Positions 37,668 through 47,585 are shown, numbered from the stretch's first letter. The stretch: DNA of 64,000 nt from Paenibacillus lemnae (GCF_012933385.1 NZ_JABBPN010000010.1:62001-126000); one strand, 5' to 3'. The notes: generated by a model from the sequence alone, not told the origin. A program made the numbers and translations.

Positions 37668-39101
37668 CTAGTCTCTTCTCATCTCCTGAATCACTCTCAT
37701 ATCCGGCAGCTTGTATCCAGGAGGCAGTTTCAAGACAGCCCGGTCCCAAACTTCACGATTCACATGCTGATCAGGATGAAACAATGGCTTCACAAACAAG
37801 CTGTTATAATGATCTGCTGAAATGCGCAGGCCTCTCACTGACTTCTGCTTGCGCGGCGTTTCAGATCCGGCGGTTCCATGCTGCTTCTGCGAGATCGCTT
37901 TTGTATAAACCTGAATCAAAGCAGCCATCATCCCATCCAGCGAACGGTTCTTCAGTGCAAACTTCTTGGCACGACGCCCCAGCTTCTCCCTCAGCCGGTC
38001 ATCCCGAAGCAGCAGGTTCAGGTTTTGGCACAATGCTTCATCGCTGCCGGGTGGTGAGAGCAGGCCGTCCCGCTGATGCCGAATGGCCTCACTTAACCCT
38101 CCTGCGCTCGATGAAGCGATGGCCAGCCCTGCGGTCTGGGCTTCCATGACGGAATACGAAAGGGTCTCCATCAGGCTTGGCATGACAAAAATATCAGCCT
38201 GTGCAAGCAGATATGCCACATCATTCCGGGTACCGAGAAAGCGCACGTTTCCGCGTAATCCCAGCTTTCGGCACTGACGGATATATTCCGCCTTTTTGTC
38301 TCCATCGCCCACGATCCAGCACTCCCAGTCCTGGCGTTCCTGTTGAAGACGGCCAAGTGCCTTCAACAGCACATCCATTCCTTTTTCCGGGCTTAATCGG
38401 GAGGTGCTGATGATGACTTTTCTGGATTGTTTATTCGGGATGAGTCCGCCGCTTTTTTTCATATTCTCCTCGAACTCCTGAATATTCATAGCATATGGAA
38501 TCAGACGGATCTGATGGGCCTGAAGCTGAAACTGCTCTGTCATGATCCCTTTCAACCAGTGAGAGGCAAGCAGCACCTTATCACTGACAGAACCGCCGAT
38601 CCGCTCCATTGCCCTGTAGTACTTCCAGACGGGTGACTGAAGAGGGATCGGATAGGAGGGATTGTGACGCAGCGTGTCCAGCACGGTCAGTGCAGCTGAG
38701 GCATGAATACTGGTGATCAGCGGAATATGTGCAGGCTTTACTCTTCGTACGGCTGCTGCTGCAAGTACATCCTGGGCATGAATCACGTCATACTGCTCCA
38801 AATGATGCGAAGCCAGTGTCAGCTCCAGACAGTACCGCTCCCACTCTGCATATTTCACCCAATCGTTCCCGACAAGGCCTGGGGCAGATCGAGCGTTCAG
38901 TTTAAGATCCAGCAGCTTTTTAAAATGTGTCTTGGCAATCCGGTCATCCTGTCCAATCTGATGAAACGCATCCAGTCCGTCCCCTATGATATCCACTTCG
39001 TGACCGGCTTGCTCCAATCCGTATTTCACCTGCTGCATATACCTCCACAAACCGCCAACAAATGGAATTTGAAAATAAGTGACCAGCAGCACTTTCACCA
39101 T
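37668..39101 (-). CDS. GT4 family glycosyltransferase with C-terminal extension
   Basis: 477 residues, GT-B fold: N-half starts VKVLLVTYFQIPFVGGLWRYMQQVKYGL; C-half has ISTSRLSPEKGMDVLLKAL and the donor-binding FVMPSLMETLSYSVMEAQTAGLAIASSSAGGLSEAI (EX7E-like). About 85 residues after the GT domain (from ~AISQKQHG) are unlike standard GT4 proteins. Start 39101 has GGAGGG 9 nt upstream. First of a three-gene unit with two methyltransferases, suggesting a methylated surface glycan or glycoconjugate (inference). Confidence 0.88.
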   Translation of the reverse strand: MVKVLLVTYFQIPFVGGLWRYMQQVKYGLEQAGHEVDIIGDGLDAFHQIGQDDRIAKTHFKKLLDLKLNARSAPGLVGNDWVKYAEWERYCLELTLASHHLEQYDVIHAQDVLAAAAVRRVKPAHIPLITSIHASAALTVLDTLRHNPSYPIPLQSPVWKYYRAMERIGGSVSDKVLLASHWLKGIMTEQFQLQAHQIRLIPYAMNIQEFEENMKKSGGLIPNKQSRKVIISTSRLSPEKGMDVLLKALGRLQQERQDWECWIVGDGDKKAEYIRQCRKLGLRGNVRFLGTRNDVAYLLAQADIFVMPSLMETLSYSVMEAQTAGLAIASSSAGGLSEAIRHQRDGLLSPPGSDEALCQNLNLLLRDDRLREKLGRRAKKFALKNRSLDGMMAALIQVYTKAISQKQHGTAGSETPRKQKSVRGLRISADHYNSLFVKPLFHPDQHVNREVWDRAVLKLPPGYKLPDMRVIQEMRRD

Positions 39102-39231
39102 ATTCACGCTCCCTCCTGGTCCAGCAGCAATTCTCACAAATCTTTTGAATAAAATAGTATATTCCTGCAGGTTTGCTGACGAGCAGGCAGAAGACACTCG
39201 AAGAACGCACATTTTCTAGCAGAATCAAGAA

Positions 39232-39258
39232 AAAGAGACTCCATTAAGGAATCTCTTT
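39232..39258 (-). terminator. Terminator of the STM3941-like gene
   Basis: Stem AAAGAGACTCC/GGAATCTCTTT with one G-T pair and a 5-nt loop, followed by TTTTTCTT on the minus strand. Confidence 0.75.
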
Positions 39259-39266
39259 GTTCTGTC

Positions 39267-39821
39267 TTATGAACTTGAATCGGGTTTCATGGGTTTGGCG
39301 GTTTTCCACCTTTTCAGGATGATCAGATACACTTTGTCCAGGTTCTCAGAAATGGCTGACCCTGAAATATTAACCTCTGCCGATACCATGCCTTTGTTGG
39401 CACGCATCAACAGCTTCTTAAACCCCTTTTGCTGTGATAAAAAAGCATCCGGGTTAAGCAGCTTGATCCCGATCATCCGCTGGTTCATCATCTCATACAG
39501 TGTGACATCCTCAATCTCATGCCAACGAATCAGACCGCCTTCCACATACGATGAATGATCCGTAATACCTTCTTCGTTAATGATTAAAGCTGGCTTTCGG
39601 TTTACAGCTCGTGCGATAAGATAAATCAGACACAGTCCGAAAAAAAGAATTGTTACTGCACCGATAATTGTAATTATCATAGAGGATTCTTCTTCTGACA
39701 TGCCGGAATACATCATAGCCACTCCCGCAAGGACGAAAAGAAGTGCAAACAAAATCAATTTACCGCTCTTATTATAAATAACCAATTCTTCACTTGTATG
39801 CATTGGGGTCTTGTCATTCAA
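39267..39821 (-). CDS. STM3941-like membrane protein
   Basis: 184 residues with two adjacent membrane segments (~20-40, ~48-70) and a C-terminal PH-like beta domain (NRKPALIINEEGITDHSSYVEGGLIRWHEIEDVTLYEMMNQRMIGIKL). This is the layout of the STM3941 family, of unknown function. The start codon is TTG at 39821 with AGGAGG 8 nt upstream. Monocistronic with its own terminator. Confidence 0.7.
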   Translation of the reverse strand: MNDKTPMHTSEELVIYNKSGKLILFALLFVLAGVAMMYSGMSEEESSMIITIIGAVTILFFGLCLIYLIARAVNRKPALIINEEGITDHSSYVEGGLIRWHEIEDVTLYEMMNQRMIGIKLLNPDAFLSQQKGFKKLLMRANKGMVSAEVNISGSAISENLDKVYLIILKRWKTAKPMKPDSSS

Positions 39822-39874
39822 TGCAAACGCCTCCTATTGTCGTCATTCCTGGATGTGGTTGTACCTTTAAGATG

Positions 39875-40774
39875 TTACCTGCTGCGATCCGCCTGTACAA
39901 TATGCTGCAAGGCTTCGCGAAGTTTATCATGCTTGAAATGGTATCCTTCCTGCTGCAGGCGTTCAGGAATAACCCAGCGGCTCTTCAGCACAAGCTCTGT
40001 CTCAGTTTTAATAAAGACGGCTCCCATTTCCAGCATCCATTTCGGCGAAGGAAGGCCAACCGGCCTGTGCAGAATGCTGCGCAGCTGGGCCATCAGCTCA
40101 CGGTTGGTCACCGGCTGTGGAGAAGCACAGTTGAATACACCGCTCAGATCCTCCCGATCACGGAGAAACAGAATGATGCCCAGTACATCTTCAATGTGAA
40201 TCCAGCTGAACATCTGGTCTCCCGGGCCTTGATGTCCGCCCAGGCCAAACCGCACCAGATTCTGCATGGGGGTCATGACACCCCCTCCGGGACCCAGGAC
40301 GATGGATATCCGGAGCGCGGCCTGCCTGGTGTACGGCAGCTGGAATTGAAAGAAGGTCTCTTCCCATTTCTTCGCCACTTCCACACTAAAGCCTGAGCCG
40401 ATCTCACCCGACTGTTCCGTCATGGGCCGGTCTTGTGCATGCCGATAAATGGTTGCTGTACTGGAGTTGAGCCACAAGACTGGAGGCTTCGCACAAGCCA
40501 GAACGGCTTCGCCTAAAATCTGAGTCGTCTCCGTGCGGGAATCGAAAATCTCCTGTTTATTCCTCTCATTATATCGGCAGTTCACCGATTTACCCGCCAG
40601 ATTGATAAGCATTTCCGCACCTTCAAGCGCTTGGATGATGTTATCACGATCCTGCCAGGAAACATGCTGCTTCTGTCTGGAGATGATGATAACTTCGTAT
40701 CCTAAGCGGGACAATTCATTTTCCAGATAGGATCCGATAAACCCGGTTCCCCCTGCAAGCACTGCTTTTTTCAT
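39875..40774 (-). CDS. TIGR01777 family NAD-dependent epimerase
   Basis: 299 residues, extended SDR fold: AVLAGGTGFIGSYLENELSRLGYEV cofactor site, LINLAGKSVNCRYNERNKQEIFDSRTETT, ALRISIVLGPGGGVMTPM and FSWIHIEDVLGIILF. Matches the YfcH/SulA-like TIGR01777 group whose physiological substrate is not established. AAGGGTGG precedes the start. The zinc-ribbon gene lies 18 bp upstream on the same strand, so they may be cotranscribed. Confidence 0.9.
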   Translation of the reverse strand: MKKAVLAGGTGFIGSYLENELSRLGYEVIIISRQKQHVSWQDRDNIIQALEGAEMLINLAGKSVNCRYNERNKQEIFDSRTETTQILGEAVLACAKPPVLWLNSSTATIYRHAQDRPMTEQSGEIGSGFSVEVAKKWEETFFQFQLPYTRQAALRISIVLGPGGGVMTPMQNLVRFGLGGHQGPGDQMFSWIHIEDVLGIILFLRDREDLSGVFNCASPQPVTNRELMAQLRSILHRPVGLPSPKWMLEMGAVFIKTETELVLKSRWVIPERLQQEGYHFKHDKLREALQHIVQADRSR

Positions 40775-40792
40775 GATTGATTGAGACCACCC

Positions 40793-41266
40793 TTATGTAA
40801 AAATAAAAAACAATATAATCTGAATAACCAGGATCGCTAACCCTAGAAACAGCAGCATTTTCCCGCTATCCCGCTTATCCTGGTCATCGTTAAAGGAGGC
40901 AACTCCGCCAATGATCAGTCCGGTGATCGGTATTAATATTGTTGAGATCATGATCAGCGTCATCGCTGTGTTATCCGGTACAGGAGGAAGTACCTCAATA
41001 TGATGGTTATGAGATTCACGGCCAGCTGCTCTCGACGCCAAGGTTCCACAGTATTTGCACTTCATTGCCCCTTCTTCCAGCGGCTCCCGGCAGTGGCTGC
41101 ACACCTTAGAGGTTCTACGAGAACCGTAAAGAGATGTGTCCATCTCCTTATCCGCATTAAGCGTGCCTTGAAGTGAGGCTTGCTTTAGCGATGTGCCGCA
41201 GACGATGCAGATGACGGCATGTTCCTTGTTCCCTTCTCCGCAGGAAGGACATATTTTGACGGCCAT
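40793..41266 (-). CDS. Double zinc-ribbon membrane protein
   Basis: 157 residues. Two zinc ribbons (CPSCGEGNKEHAVICIVCG at ~6-24; CSHCREPLEEGAMKCKYCG at ~55-73) are followed by two membrane segments (~100-123, ~137-156). Such proteins are widespread and uncharacterised; the ribbons face the cytoplasm. Start 41266 has AAAGGAG upstream; the frame could extend to 41320 but without a ribosome site. Followed by the TIGR01777 epimerase. Confidence 0.8.
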   Translation of the reverse strand: MAVKICPSCGEGNKEHAVICIVCGTSLKQASLQGTLNADKEMDTSLYGSRRTSKVCSHCREPLEEGAMKCKYCGTLASRAAGRESHNHHIEVLPPVPDNTAMTLIMISTILIPITGLIIGGVASFNDDQDKRDSGKMLLFLGLAILVIQIILFFIFT

Positions 41267-41351
41267 ATTATAACTCCTTTCTCCCGCTTCCATTATATTA
41301 AAGACGCTTAGAAAGAACAAAAGTTACCAAAAAGATGCTGAAACAACAAAA

Positions 41352-41399
41352 CGCACAGGTCGGGCAGCTGCTCCTTACCGGAGAGCCGTCCGCTGTGCG
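41352..41399 (-). terminator. Terminator of the tetR-MFS operon
   Basis: Outer stem CGCACAG/CTGTGCG with further inner pairing, followed on the minus strand by TTTTGTTGTTT. Confidence 0.75.
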
Positions 41400-41420
41400 C
41401 TGGCTGCAGGGCTGTTGTTC

Positions 41421-42914
41421 TTAATGAACAGGACCCTGCGGATTAGACTGATTCGCAACCTGTACTCGCTTGATAAACAAAGCACAGACCAGACCGATCA
41501 AGGCAAGAATCAAGGCGAATATAAAAGCATGCTGGACGCCCGATGTAAACGCAGCCAGCTGTGTTTCACCGCTTTCCGGATTGGCAGCTGTGCTGAGATA
41601 CCTTGATTGTCCTGCACTCAAAATGCTCACGGCAAGTGCTGTACCAATCGCGCCGGCTACCTGCTGCAGAGTATTCATAATGGCTGTTCCGTGAGGGTAA
41701 TACTCCCGCGGCAGCTGATTCAGGCCGTTCGTCTGAGCAGGCATCATAATCATCGAGATGGCAATCATCATAAAGATGTGCATCGTAACGAGCTGCCAGA
41801 GCGGTGTAGATGGTTCGATACGGGTATACAGAAACAGTACTGCCGACACGATGACCATGCCCGAAATGACAAGCCATCTTGGACCGAACTTATCAAACAA
41901 GCGTCCCATGACCGGGGACAACAACCCGTTCAGGAGACTGCCCGGAAGCAGCACAAGACCGGCTGTGAGGGCGGTAATGGCAAGTCCCTGCTGCAAATAC
42001 ATCGGCAGGATCAGCATGGATGAGAGCAGCATCATCATGCAGATAAAAATGAGCAGCAGCCCGATAGTGAACATCGGATACTTGAAGGTCCGAAGATCCA
42101 TAACAGGCTGGTCCATCCTCAATTGACGAATAGCGAAAATGAGCAGTGACACAATGCCAACCGCAAGGGTGATGATGACCACCGGACTGCTCCAGCCTCC
42201 CGCACCCTCTCCATGACCGCCAGCACTGCTGAATCCATACACAATGCCCCCGAAGCCTAATGTGGATAAGGCGATCGACAATAGATCGATTCTCGGCTTG
42301 GTCAGCCTGGAGATGTTGGGCAGAAACAGCAGGCCGCAGACCAGCGATATGATAAAGAACGGCAGAGAAATCCAGAAAATCCAGTGCCAGCTCAGGTTAG
42401 CCAAAATCAAACCCGAGATGGTTGGACCACTCGCAGGAGCGAACATGATGACCAAACCGATCAGTCCCATAGCCGCTCCACGTTTCTCAATCGGGAAGAT
42501 CACCAGTATAGTATTGAACATTAAAGGCAGCAGCAGAGCTGTACCCACTGCCTGAAGCACGCGGGCCGCCAGCAGCATCTCAAAGCTTGGCGCAAGCGCA
42601 GCGACCAGTGTGCCTGCGATCGAGAATAACAGGGATGTGACAAACAGCTGCCGGGTTGTAAACCACTGCAGCAGCAGGCCGGAAACCGGCACGAGAACCC
42701 CCAGCACCAGCAGATAACCGGTGGTTAACCATTGAATGGTTGTCGGACCTACCTCAAGCAAGCCCATCAGCGGGGTTAGTGCGACATTCAGCGCCGTCTC
42801 ACTGAACAGCCCGATAAATCCGCTGAGCAGCATGGCGAATAAAATCGGCACCGCCTTATATATTTGTTGTTCTTGCTGGTCATTACCTGGACCAGCCGGT
42901 ATGGTAGCTTCCAC
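41421..42914 (-). CDS. DHA2 family MFS drug exporter
   Basis: 497 residues, about 14 membrane segments, EmrB/QacA group. Conserved blocks include TIQWLTTGYLLVLGVLVPVSGLL (motif D1 region), LLAARVLQAVGTALLLPLMFNTI and GAAMGLIGLVIMFAPASGPTISGLI (motif C). It would export drugs or amphiphiles using the proton gradient. The start is GTG at 42914, one base after the tetR stop, with its AGGAGG inside the tetR end: tight coupling. Confidence 0.92.
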   Translation of the reverse strand: MEATIPAGPGNDQQEQQIYKAVPILFAMLLSGFIGLFSETALNVALTPLMGLLEVGPTTIQWLTTGYLLVLGVLVPVSGLLLQWFTTRQLFVTSLLFSIAGTLVAALAPSFEMLLAARVLQAVGTALLLPLMFNTILVIFPIEKRGAAMGLIGLVIMFAPASGPTISGLILANLSWHWIFWISLPFFIISLVCGLLFLPNISRLTKPRIDLLSIALSTLGFGGIVYGFSSAGGHGEGAGGWSSPVVIITLAVGIVSLLIFAIRQLRMDQPVMDLRTFKYPMFTIGLLLIFICMMMLLSSMLILPMYLQQGLAITALTAGLVLLPGSLLNGLLSPVMGRLFDKFGPRWLVISGMVIVSAVLFLYTRIEPSTPLWQLVTMHIFMMIAISMIMMPAQTNGLNQLPREYYPHGTAIMNTLQQVAGAIGTALAVSILSAGQSRYLSTAANPESGETQLAAFTSGVQHAFIFALILALIGLVCALFIKRVQVANQSNPQGPVH

Positions 42915-42915
42915 G

Positions 42916-43503
42916 TTACTTTCCTCCTAAACTCTGTTTAATGACAACCGACAAATAATCAGCAGCTGTCAGCAAAGGCTCCTTGCTCTGATTCGTCAAG
43001 CTGATAATAAGCGCGCCCTCCATTAAAGAAATGACCAGCAGTGCCGTCTCAGCTGCCACCGTGAGAGGTACACCCTCAACGACAAGCTGCTGCTTAATAG
43101 CATCCTGCCAGTTCGAGAACACCCGCTGGCAGGCTGTCCGCAGCTCCAGACTGATACAGGAGGTTTCGACAGCAGCCCAGAAGCTGAATGGCAGGAATCC
43201 CGTGAATCCGGCCGCCTCTGCTTCTGAGGCCAAATCCACAATGAATTGACGGATCGCATCGCCTGTATTGTCATGTTTATCGAACGTACACTGAAACGCC
43301 TGCAAAATCTGCACATTCGCAAGTTCAATGCAGACAAGTGCCAATTCCTCTTTGCCACCAGGAAAATAATGATACAAAGATCCCTTAGGCGCCTTACTCT
43401 CTTGAACAATCTGATTCAGTCCAGTGGCATGATACCCCTGTGAAAAAAACAGCCTGGCTGCCGTGTTGATGATGACATCTTTTGTATTCGATTTGGCAGA
43501 CAG
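42916..43503 (-). CDS. TetR family repressor, apparent CTG start
   Basis: 195 residues: N-terminal HTH (DVIINTAARLFFSQGYHATGLNQIVQESKAPKGSLYHYFPGGKEELAL) and a ligand domain. GGAGGG lies 6 nt before CTG at 43503, and reading CTG as Met gives MSAKSNTKDVI, a normal TetR head. No ATG/GTG/TTG occurs in frame between this ribosome site and the domain; the next in-frame start (43584) lies upstream of the predicted promoter. It should repress its own operon with the exporter. Confidence 0.85.
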   Translation of the reverse strand: MSAKSNTKDVIINTAARLFFSQGYHATGLNQIVQESKAPKGSLYHYFPGGKEELALVCIELANVQILQAFQCTFDKHDNTGDAIRQFIVDLASEAEAAGFTGFLPFSFWAAVETSCISLELRTACQRVFSNWQDAIKQQLVVEGVPLTVAAETALLVISLMEGALIISLTNQSKEPLLTAADYLSVVIKQSLGGK

Positions 43504-43534
43504 CGAAATCCCTCCTTCATTTCTTTTGCGTGAA

Positions 43535-43563
43535 ATTATAACAATCGGTCTACATAATTTAAT
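43535..43563 (-). promoter_or_regulatory. tetR-MFS promoter and candidate operator
   Basis: Minus strand -10 TATAAT (43535-43540) with weak -35 ATTAAA 17 nt upstream. TAGACCGATTG in the spacer resembles one side of the TAGACCG-type operators bound by many TetR proteins; the other half is degenerate. Confidence 0.45.
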
Positions 43564-43694
43564 CCTAAGACGGAGCAAAGTCAATGTTTAATTGGGACTT
43601 ACACGTCTCCTTTCTTCTTTCACTCAAAATATATTGCTGCGATCCAAAAGTTTACTCACTCAAGGGAGAACGGCTGCAGCTATAAGCATACTCA

Positions 43695-43742
43695 AATACA
43701 CAAAACCAGCAGAGGATTAATCGCCTGCTTGTTTTGTGTATT
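43695..43742. repeat. 48-bp palindrome downstream of the GNAT gene
   Basis: Perfect 12-bp arms AATACACAAAAC (43695-43706) and GTTTTGTGTATT (43731-43742), with further inner pairing (CAGCAG/CTGCTT). No T-run follows on either strand, so a simple terminator is not obvious; it may protect the mRNA 3' end. Nothing else is visible in the 277-bp gap apart from the tetR promoter. Confidence 0.7.
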
Positions 43743-43780
43743 GCAATTCGCTAATACGATGGCTTATTCTTATCCAGATA

Positions 43781-44185
43781 TTACTTCTTCCTAGGGATAA
43801 CATATGCCTTGTCGGATTTGGTAAAGCCGACCCGAGGATAATAGTCTACCGCTCCCGGAGCTGATAAGAGTACCAGGGAGCACTCCTCTCCGATAGCGTG
43901 TTGAACCCGGGCAATCAGTTCCTTGCCTATGCCGTGTTTCTGGTACTTCTTATCAACCGCCAGATCCGACAGATAGCAGCAGTAGGCATAGTCGGTTAAT
44001 CCCCGGGCCACACCCACCATTCTCCCCTCTGCCCATGCTGTGATCAGTACATCGGACTGATCAATCATTCTCTGTATACGATGAATATCCTCATAAGGTC
44101 TTTTGATTCCCGAGTTTTTGAAAACTTCTGCCACGTCCCTTGCCTGCTGATCCTTGTCTTCTGAATACTTAATCTGCATCTGCAC
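43781..44185 (-). CDS. GNAT family N-acetyltransferase
   Basis: 134 residues with the acetyl-CoA site YLSDLAVDKKYQKHGIGKELIARVQ (motif A, Q/RxxGxG/A) and LLSAPGAVDYYPRVGFTKSD (motif B). Substrate unknown. GTG at 44185 is favoured (GGAGG 9 nt upstream, inside the previous gene); it overlaps the lipoprotein gene by 17 bp, so translation is coupled. Confidence 0.9.
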   Translation of the reverse strand: MQMQIKYSEDKDQQARDVAEVFKNSGIKRPYEDIHRIQRMIDQSDVLITAWAEGRMVGVARGLTDYAYCCYLSDLAVDKKYQKHGIGKELIARVQHAIGEECSLVLLSAPGAVDYYPRVGFTKSDKAYVIPRKK

Positions 44186-44765
44186 TATTTAACGCCTCCT
44201 CTTCCTTCTGCAGTTTCTGGATCAGGGATTGAATATTTTGAATGCTAATCTCTGTATCTGTCCCATCCAAAGAGGCCCGTCTATTACCTTCATCCTTATC
44301 CCGAAGAATCCAGACGCTGAATCCACCCTGGACTTGATCATGATCCCATTCCACTGCCGGGCCTTCGATGCCGAATCCAGTCAGCGCTTCTCTGAGGGCG
44401 TACAGCGGGTCATGATAACCGATCAGCACTAATGGAGAAAATTGCTGTTCTCCTTCATTCAGCCAGTTGGTATCTACGTCCTTCACCATCCTAGAATCAA
44501 TCCAAATTTCGGTCTCTGCTGTGGACACTTTGCTCTTCAGGTCATTAAAGCTGTGTACTTTCAAGATTTCAGGATGTGATTCCAAATCCTGCTTCTTCAG
44601 CAGTGCTCCGGATTTAGGTGCTAAATAAACTGCTTGAATAGAAGTAGACTCGTCCTGCTCAGGGACTGAATCACCCACGGACTCACAACCGGTCAGAACC
44701 CAAAATATCAACAGAATAACGGTTATCTGCACCCACCTGGTTCTATTCTTATTTAACATCTGCAC
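44169..44765 (-). CDS. Putative lipoprotein of unknown function
   Basis: 198 residues with an N-terminal signal peptide ending in the lipobox VLTGC (Cys ~27 of the GTG-started form). The mature part is acidic and has a repeated alpha/beta feel (AVYLAPKSGALLKKQ, WIDSRMVKDVDTNWL, PLVLIGYHDPLYALREAL). No family recognised. GTG at 44765 fits the GGGAGG site best; TTG at 44771 is too close. Upstream partner of the GNAT gene. Confidence 0.75.
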   Translation of the reverse strand: MQMLNKNRTRWVQITVILLIFWVLTGCESVGDSVPEQDESTSIQAVYLAPKSGALLKKQDLESHPEILKVHSFNDLKSKVSTAETEIWIDSRMVKDVDTNWLNEGEQQFSPLVLIGYHDPLYALREALTGFGIEGPAVEWDHDQVQGGFSVWILRDKDEGNRRASLDGTDTEISIQNIQSLIQKLQKEEEALNSADAD

Positions 44766-44847
44766 TTCCAATTCCTCCCTTAATACCGGACCTTACCAAA
44801 TTTAACGGCTGGAGCCTGAGAAAAGTTACTCCAATATGTACAAAAAT

Positions 44848-44877
44848 AAAAAAATGCGTGCCCCTAAAGGCACGCAT
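44848..44877 (-). terminator. Terminator of the surface-protein gene
   Basis: Perfect 9-bp stem ATGCGTGCC/GGCACGCAT, then seven T on the minus strand, 17 bp after the stop codon. Confidence 0.93.
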
Positions 44878-44894
44878 AGTGTGTTAAAACAGCT

Positions 44895-47585
44895 TTATTT
44901 CAGTTGAAGCACCTCAAACATCATCTTGGCCAGCTCGGCACGTGTCACTGCCGCCTCAGGCTCAAATTGTTTTCGGCCTTTCCCTTGCAGGATACCCATC
45001 TGCTGCAGTTTTGTAACGTCATCCACAGCCCAAGGGGAGATGTCACGCTGATCCTTAAACGATACACTTTCCATCAACGCAGGTTCGCTGATTTCCAGCT
45101 TCTCGATCAGCCGGTTCAACAGCACGGCCGCTTCTTCGCGGGTTATCGATTCCTTCGGACGGAAGCTGCCGTCAAATCCCTGGATCAATCCAAGTGCTGC
45201 TGCCTGTCCAACCTCATCGGCATAATAGGCCTCCGGCGCAACGTCGTTGAAATTGTAGGCCGACTTGTCGGCATCCTGTCCCAGCACTCTCATCGCCAGC
45301 ACTGCAAAATCTGCACGAGTCACATGTTCAGCAGGTGCATAACGATTTAGTTCTACACCTTGAATCAGGTGCTTCGCGGCCAGCTTCTGAACGACTTCCT
45401 TCGCCCAACTTCCATTCATATCCGCAAACACCGGACGCCATTCCAGCAGCTCGTATGTTCCGGGAAGGTTACTGCGGAAAGAGATGCTGCTTTCCTTCAA
45501 GTCCCCGCCGACATATGTGAGCTTGCCATTCACCACTTGATATACTCCGGCATAATCCGGATCGATGGCTGCCATCTGTTTTGTTGTCAGCTTCCACGTC
45601 CATACTGCAGGGGACATAAGCGTTGAAACTATCGTCATATCCTTCTCATCCTGTCCGCTCTGCTTGACAGATAAATTCCACGAGAAGGCTATGCCTGTCT
45701 GAGTCATATGCGGTATGAGTCCGCTGTTCTGACTGGACGGGACACTCTCCAGCTTGAGAATCAGCTGACTACCAGCTGGTCCTTTTGCAGATGGAATGGA
45801 TCCAGCCGGAAGCGTCATTGTATAGACTGGTGTTTCCACACGCAGTGCCAGTTTATTCTGGTTAATCGCTTCGTTCAGCGCATCATAGTCCAGCTCCAGC
45901 GTGTACGAATCCTTCAACAAGTCTGCACCTTGCTGCAGCTGGACAGAGATCGTTTTTGATGATCCAGCTGACTCGTTTGCTGCCTGTTGAAGCACAGCTG
46001 CACTTACCCTGTAAACACCAGATGCATCCGGCCCAGGTATGGTGATGCCTTTTCCAGGTTGATAAGATGTTTCGGGTTTCCCAGCCGGAGGCTTTGGAGG
46101 CGCTGGCCGGGATGGTACACCCGGATTACCCGAGCCCGGGCTTCCGCCGCCGGACGGCGGATCAACGACCGGAGGTGTGACTGCAAAGGCAGTAAATCCC
46201 CAAATATCGGAAAGTGTCATGCCACTGAAGTCATCCTCAGCTTTCACATACCACTGATAATATTGATTTCCGGCTAGGCCGCTCCAGTTTACAGATGCAG
46301 TATTCCCGCTGTTCACCTGTTCCACCTGACCGATTTTCTCATTCGTATACACACTCACACCGATGTAATCCGTGGCTACACGCTTCAGCCTCGGCTGAAG
46401 GTCGAGATCCAGAGAAAATTCGTCTTTGCCCGGAAATTGGTCAGGCTTATAATAATTATAATCATCCAAATAAGGTGAATAGGTCTTGATATGCAGCTTG
46501 TTGTTCGCCACATCGAACTGCATCAGCCGGATATAGCCCAGTCCGCCTTCTGGCGCACCCTGATAATCAGCAAGCATCTGATACACTTTGCGGTCCGGAA
46601 TGCCATCTCCGTTATCATCCAGCTCTTCCGTGTTCAGCTCGGCATCATGGTAGTGACCGGATAAAGCTGCGATCACGTTTTTGTTCGGCTTTACCACTTT
46701 TTCAAAAATCTCATCCGCAATCGGTGCCCGGTTGTTCGAAACCAGCAGATATTCATGAAGACTCAGAATCGCTTTCCGTTCCGGATATTTTGCAACCACT
46801 TCATTCATCCACTGAATTTCCTGCTCCTGCAGTCCCCAGCCCATATACACGATAATGAAATCATTGCCACCCGCCGAAATCAGATCATAATGCCCGCGGT
46901 TATCGTCATAGGAACCCCCGAATACCGGACTATTCTTAAATCTCCAATCTCCAAAATATTTCTTGTATGCTTCATAATCTCCGGTCTGATGGCCGACATC
47001 ATGGTTGCCTGCGAGTACGCCGTAAGGAATTTGCGCATCCTCAAGCACCTTCATATTTCGGTCTGCTTCCAGCCATTGATATTCCTGCTCGGACTTATCG
47101 ACCAGATCTCCGGTATGAATCACATATTTTAATTTCAGATCTTCTTTATTGTCTGCCAGCCACTGTACATTTTTGCGGTAGATATGCGGGTACGACTGTG
47201 AGTAATACTGCGTATCCGACATCCATGCAAAAGAGAAATCGTATGGATCCTCGGTTACCGGTCTGCTTGCTCCAGACGCACCCCCAACAGCAATCTCATC
47301 CTGTACCATAATCGAAATACTGCCATTTACGGCGTATTGTCCAGCCGTCACTTTAGAAGTCAGTTCAAAATCCTCTTCTCCGGCGATCCTGCTGTCCAGC
47401 ATGATCCACTTTGAATCTTCCGCTTTCCAGGCATACAGACTGACCTTCCGCTCCGGCAGCGACTTGCCCTGCCATTTAACCTCGACGGAATCTGATGCTT
47501 TCACCAACGGGTCCAGCTTGATTTCATAACGCTGATACGGAAACTGTTCCTCTGAATCGGTGGTCAAATATTGTCCGTCTTTCGC
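44895..47585 (-). pseudogene. 3' part of interrupted surface protein: metallophosphoesterase + SLH domains
   Basis: Continues in the same frame directly after the TGA at 47586-47588 for 896 residues. It contains a calcineurin-like phosphoesterase (FAWMSDTQYY, VIHTGDLVD, VLAGNHDVG, SLHEYLL, ALSGHYHDAEL: all metal ligands seem present), a Pro/Gly-rich linker, a beta-rich region, and three SLH repeats at the C-terminus (VFADMNGSWAKEVVQKLAAK..., FNDVAPEAYYADEVGQAA..., FKDQRDISPWAVDDVTKLQQ...) for binding pyruvylated cell-wall polymer. A TTG at 47567 could start it separately, but there is no ribosome site and no signal peptide. Confidence 0.85.

Noticed and set aside
47567..47567. TTG as an independent start of the 3' half of the surface protein
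   Set aside because: No ribosome site and no signal peptide follow, and the frame is continuous with the upstream half.
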